Assembly (NCBI RefSeq): GCF_963678635.1
Contig: NC_087064.1
Location: forward strand, 41,381,165-41,445,164
Reading direction: 5' to 3'
Length of the DNA stretch: 64,000 nt
Origin: Symsagittifera roscoffensis
Lineage: Eukaryota > Xenacoelomorpha > Acoela > Convolutidae
The notes under the pieces were generated by a model. The model ran no database searches and was not told the origin of the DNA. It was given only the letters and a program-made list of their open reading frames with translations. The translations under genes and the position numbers were made by a program. Shown in pieces: positions 61,467 through 64,000 of the stretch. Within the stretch, counting starts at the first letter, position 1; each line of letters starts with the position of its first letter.

Positions 61467-62630
61467 GAACTTAGAACGGAAGAAGCGACGAACGTGCCTG
61501 CAATTTCGACCTTTGTGACCTAATCTGGAGACATGCTTTGGATCATATCCTGCCGTGTCACGAGTGATACAGAGGACCAATCAATCAAACGACGGATGCG
61601 ACCTGAGGCACCTCCAGATCTGAAACGACGACAAGTACAAGCAGGAAAGAGCGACATCAAGATAAATGTTCCCTGATCTGGTCAAGACCAATACCTTCCC
61701 CCGGGCATGTTTACAAGCAGGATTTGATGAAGCTGCACCTTCAAACAGAAAGATTTGCAGCTGATGTCATGAGAATGTTGAATTTTAAGTGAACTTTACT
61801 CGATCGCTGGAGTGGATTGGTTGATAGCAGCAGGGATCAACTTCAGTTCTACAAGAGCATTGCAGCTTGCTGACCTTGAGGGATTGCCCTCAAAGAACAC
61901 CGTGGTTGCCATGAGTGCCAGACCTTTGCCAGATGTAAGGATGAACCATAGTGAGCAGACTAGAGAGAAGAGACCAGGGAGATTCTTGACAAGTAAAGCA
62001 CTAACGGGGCAACATGTGAGGATGTTTGAACAAGTGCGAGCGCCTCCAGCTCATGTGAAAGAAAGAGTCTTTCCAAAAAAAGTAGTACAAGGAGGTGATG
62101 CTGAAAGATACGGTGAACTGAAATTCCGAATAGACGAGACCTTCTTCGCCGCGTACTACAAAGCTGAGATGAGGAAAGCAGAAAAGATTTCTGCTTTCCT
62201 CATCTCTGCTTTGTAGTACGCGGCAAAGAAGGTCTCGTCTATTCGGAATTTCAGTTCACCGTATCTTTCAGTCACTGCGAGCTCGCACTTCGTGCATACC
62301 TCTAAGTCCTTGTTTCGGCCCGATGTAATGAAGTTGGCGGAAACCGACCATTGTTGATGCAATCCACATCGTTGGCAAATGGGGTTCAACGCAAACCGAA
62401 AGGAATCCGCACACAATCGTGTTTGCCGGAATTAATGATCACGTGCATAGTAGCGATATCCTACAGACTCAGAAAGCCAGCAACGGCGGAAGATGCAGTG
62501 TGGCCAGCAATTCCAGACATTTTGGAGTTCATGGGCGAGGTCATGGACGTCTTAAAGGAAGGCGGATTCTAAAAAATAACGCCAAAGCCAGTGTTCGTGT
62601 TATCCTCAGGATATGCGCACCTCCCGTATG
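61467..62630 (+). pseudogene. ORF2 region after SGNH, element C
   Basis: VDWLIAAGINFSSTRAL, GQHVRMFEQV and, after the foldback, HFVHTSKSLFRPDV. The 62,351-62,572 frame reads DILEFMGEV with a sense codon where A has TAG. Confidence 0.7.
62101..62271. repeat. 84-bp foldback inverted repeat, 3-bp spacer
   Basis: Arms 62,101-62,184 and 62,188-62,271 are reverse complements with one mismatch. The left arm is normal ORF2 sequence; the right arm is an inserted inverted copy. Coding homology resumes right after it. Confidence 0.95.
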
Positions 62631-64000
62631 AACTAAAATTTGTGTATGCAATGAAAACGTTACTCTCAGAAGGGAAACATGCTGTGATCGTACGTGCCCC
62701 AAACCGCGAAGTGTAGGCGAAGAATCTTAGGCTACTTCGGTTGGAGTATCCTGCAATATCCTCGGATAACTCAAACTTTATGAGAGGATTCAAAGACCAT
62801 TCGCTACACCTGCTAATTTTAAATGAAATGTTGGGATTGGAACTGTCCAATTTCAGCAAACAGCTCAAGTTGAAATCGGGAATCGACGATGATCATCAAG
62901 TGATAGTGGGAAAGTCTAATGATCTTAGGTTCCTTGCGATTGAGTTCCATGGAGAAGAAAGGCCCAAGAGGCAGTACGCCAAAGAAACGAAAGATCACTT
63001 GGAAGCTATAGTTTTAAGAACAAAATCGGGGGCAAACAAGTGGCTGCACTTGACTCCTCGAATAGCGGCATTGCGCATGGACGCTTTTGAGCGGGGTGCA
63101 GCGATAATCACGAAGATCCACGCTTACCTAGTGGAAGAATTGAATTTAGTTGCAAATGAAGGAGAAAAGTTAGCGCAGTCCATAGACAGCATGTTCTAGA
63201 TTACACTCGAGGCATTCTGGGCGCACAACGTGACGGGAGAAGAAGGTTTTGAGAGGACGGATAGCTTGTTAGAAGGGTTGGGAGCAGAATGGACCGCGTC
63301 CTCTCTGACAAAAATTTTCCCTGGGTTTTCTCGCTATCTAATACGGCAGTTCCTCAAGGCCATCACGGGATTATCTAGCCTAGTGATCCTTCGATTGTTT
63401 GTGAAGTTTGGAGCAGAAAAATTTTTATAAGGACCAGCAGTGCTGCTCCTTGAAGGAATACAAAAAGTCCGACTGAATGGACTCCTGACATTAATTGCGA
63501 TCACGCATGGAAAATTGGGAGGATTGATAAATTTAACCCATTACTCCGAGCAGACGTGGGAAAATGTGAAAAAAATTGACATGAAAAAGTTTACGGACTC
63601 CTGGACTAAAATACGGGATCTGAGACATAATCTCAACCAATACATTCTACAACAGAATCACTTTGGAACCGGAGAAGTCAATACGATAGAAAAAGAAGAG
63701 GATGCGAGACGTTTAGCGGGGGTATGCCATTACTTACCGAATTACACCCAGCTATGAGGACAGATCCCTTAGCACTGATCAGGGGAGTCAGTGAGTTTAT
63801 GACGACGATATAGGGTCCATCAGTGACGTTTGCGTTCGCTGACGCAGAAGTGGAAGCATACAGAAGATCGGTGTTGCATCTCAACCTCATTTCAGCAGTG
63901 GACGGGGGCATACTTTTTTGGTGTGAGCAGAATGTTCTACGCGAATTGATGAGCGAGGGCTGGCTGTTCGCGAAAATATCAGAGCCAGATATGACCGCAG
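62631..64000 (+). pseudogene. ORF2 middle region, element C, runs off the window
   Basis: Pieces at 62,741-63,199 (SDNSNFMRGFKDHSLHLLILNEMLGLELSNFSKQ), 63,230-63,430 and 63,440-63,757 follow the 517-codon region of A closely. Stops and shifts separate them. Still homologous at the right edge (NVLRELM). Confidence 0.75.

Larger units (their letters stand above)
48780..64000 (+). mobile_element. Element C: decayed relative of element A, inverted, partial
   Basis: On the plus strand: LTR, 2.4 kb leader, gag with a 1.4 kb internal deletion, PR, RT/RH, IN, macro-like module, spacer, ORF2 to the window edge. LTR, leader, spacer and proteins are closest to A. Stops and indels are much more frequent than in A. 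Confidence 0.9.

Overview
The window is eukaryotic nuclear DNA made almost entirely of transposable elements. No tRNA or rRNA gene, no CRISPR array and no intact host gene was seen. The host is probably a metazoan, perhaps a nematode. That is only an inference from the element types (animal-style Ty3/gypsy pol, Penelope-like element with GIY-YIG nuclease, short splice-like signals).

Layout. (1) About 1-19,070, minus strand: element A, a giant Ty3/gypsy-type LTR retrotransposon cut by the left window edge. In transcription order it has a 5' LTR (about 18,344-19,070), a 2.3 kb leader, gag, protease, RT/RNase H, integrase, a macro-domain-like C-terminal module, a roughly 360 bp intergenic spacer, and a second very long ORF (ORF2) that carries an SGNH/GDSL-esterase domain and runs off the window. 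(2) 19,202-22,387, minus strand: a decayed Penelope-like element whose RT is interrupted by a PHD-type zinc finger and which ends in a GIY-YIG endonuclease. (3) 23,048-48,005, minus strand: element B, a full-length but heavily decayed relative of A. It is about 25 kb, flanked by an 880/810 bp LTR pair, and its 5.2 kb leader holds about 90 copies of a 41-bp hairpin repeat. Its ORF2 is followed by what may be a third ORF. (4) 48,006-48,650: an LTR remnant. (5) About 48,780-64,000, plus strand: element C, a decayed member of A's family in inverted orientation, cut by the right window edge.

How the parts work together. Gag, protease, RT, RNase H and integrase form an ordinary gypsy replication cassette. 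The unusual parts recur in all three elements: a macro-like fold fused to the pol C terminus, and a separate ORF2 of well over 1,500 residues containing a coiled coil, an SGNH hydrolase domain and further conserved but unrecognised blocks. This recurrence argues that these modules belong to an old lineage of giant retrotransposons and are not a chance capture. A is the best preserved: DTGA, YVDD, DD35E and the SGNH Ser/Asp/His are all present, although stops and frameshifts break the reading frame. B and C have lost catalytic residues at several sites. Conserved non-coding features include a palindrome in the LTRs, a PBS-like site about 12 nt inside the LTR, a short hairpin core in the leader and a conserved pol-ORF2 spacer.
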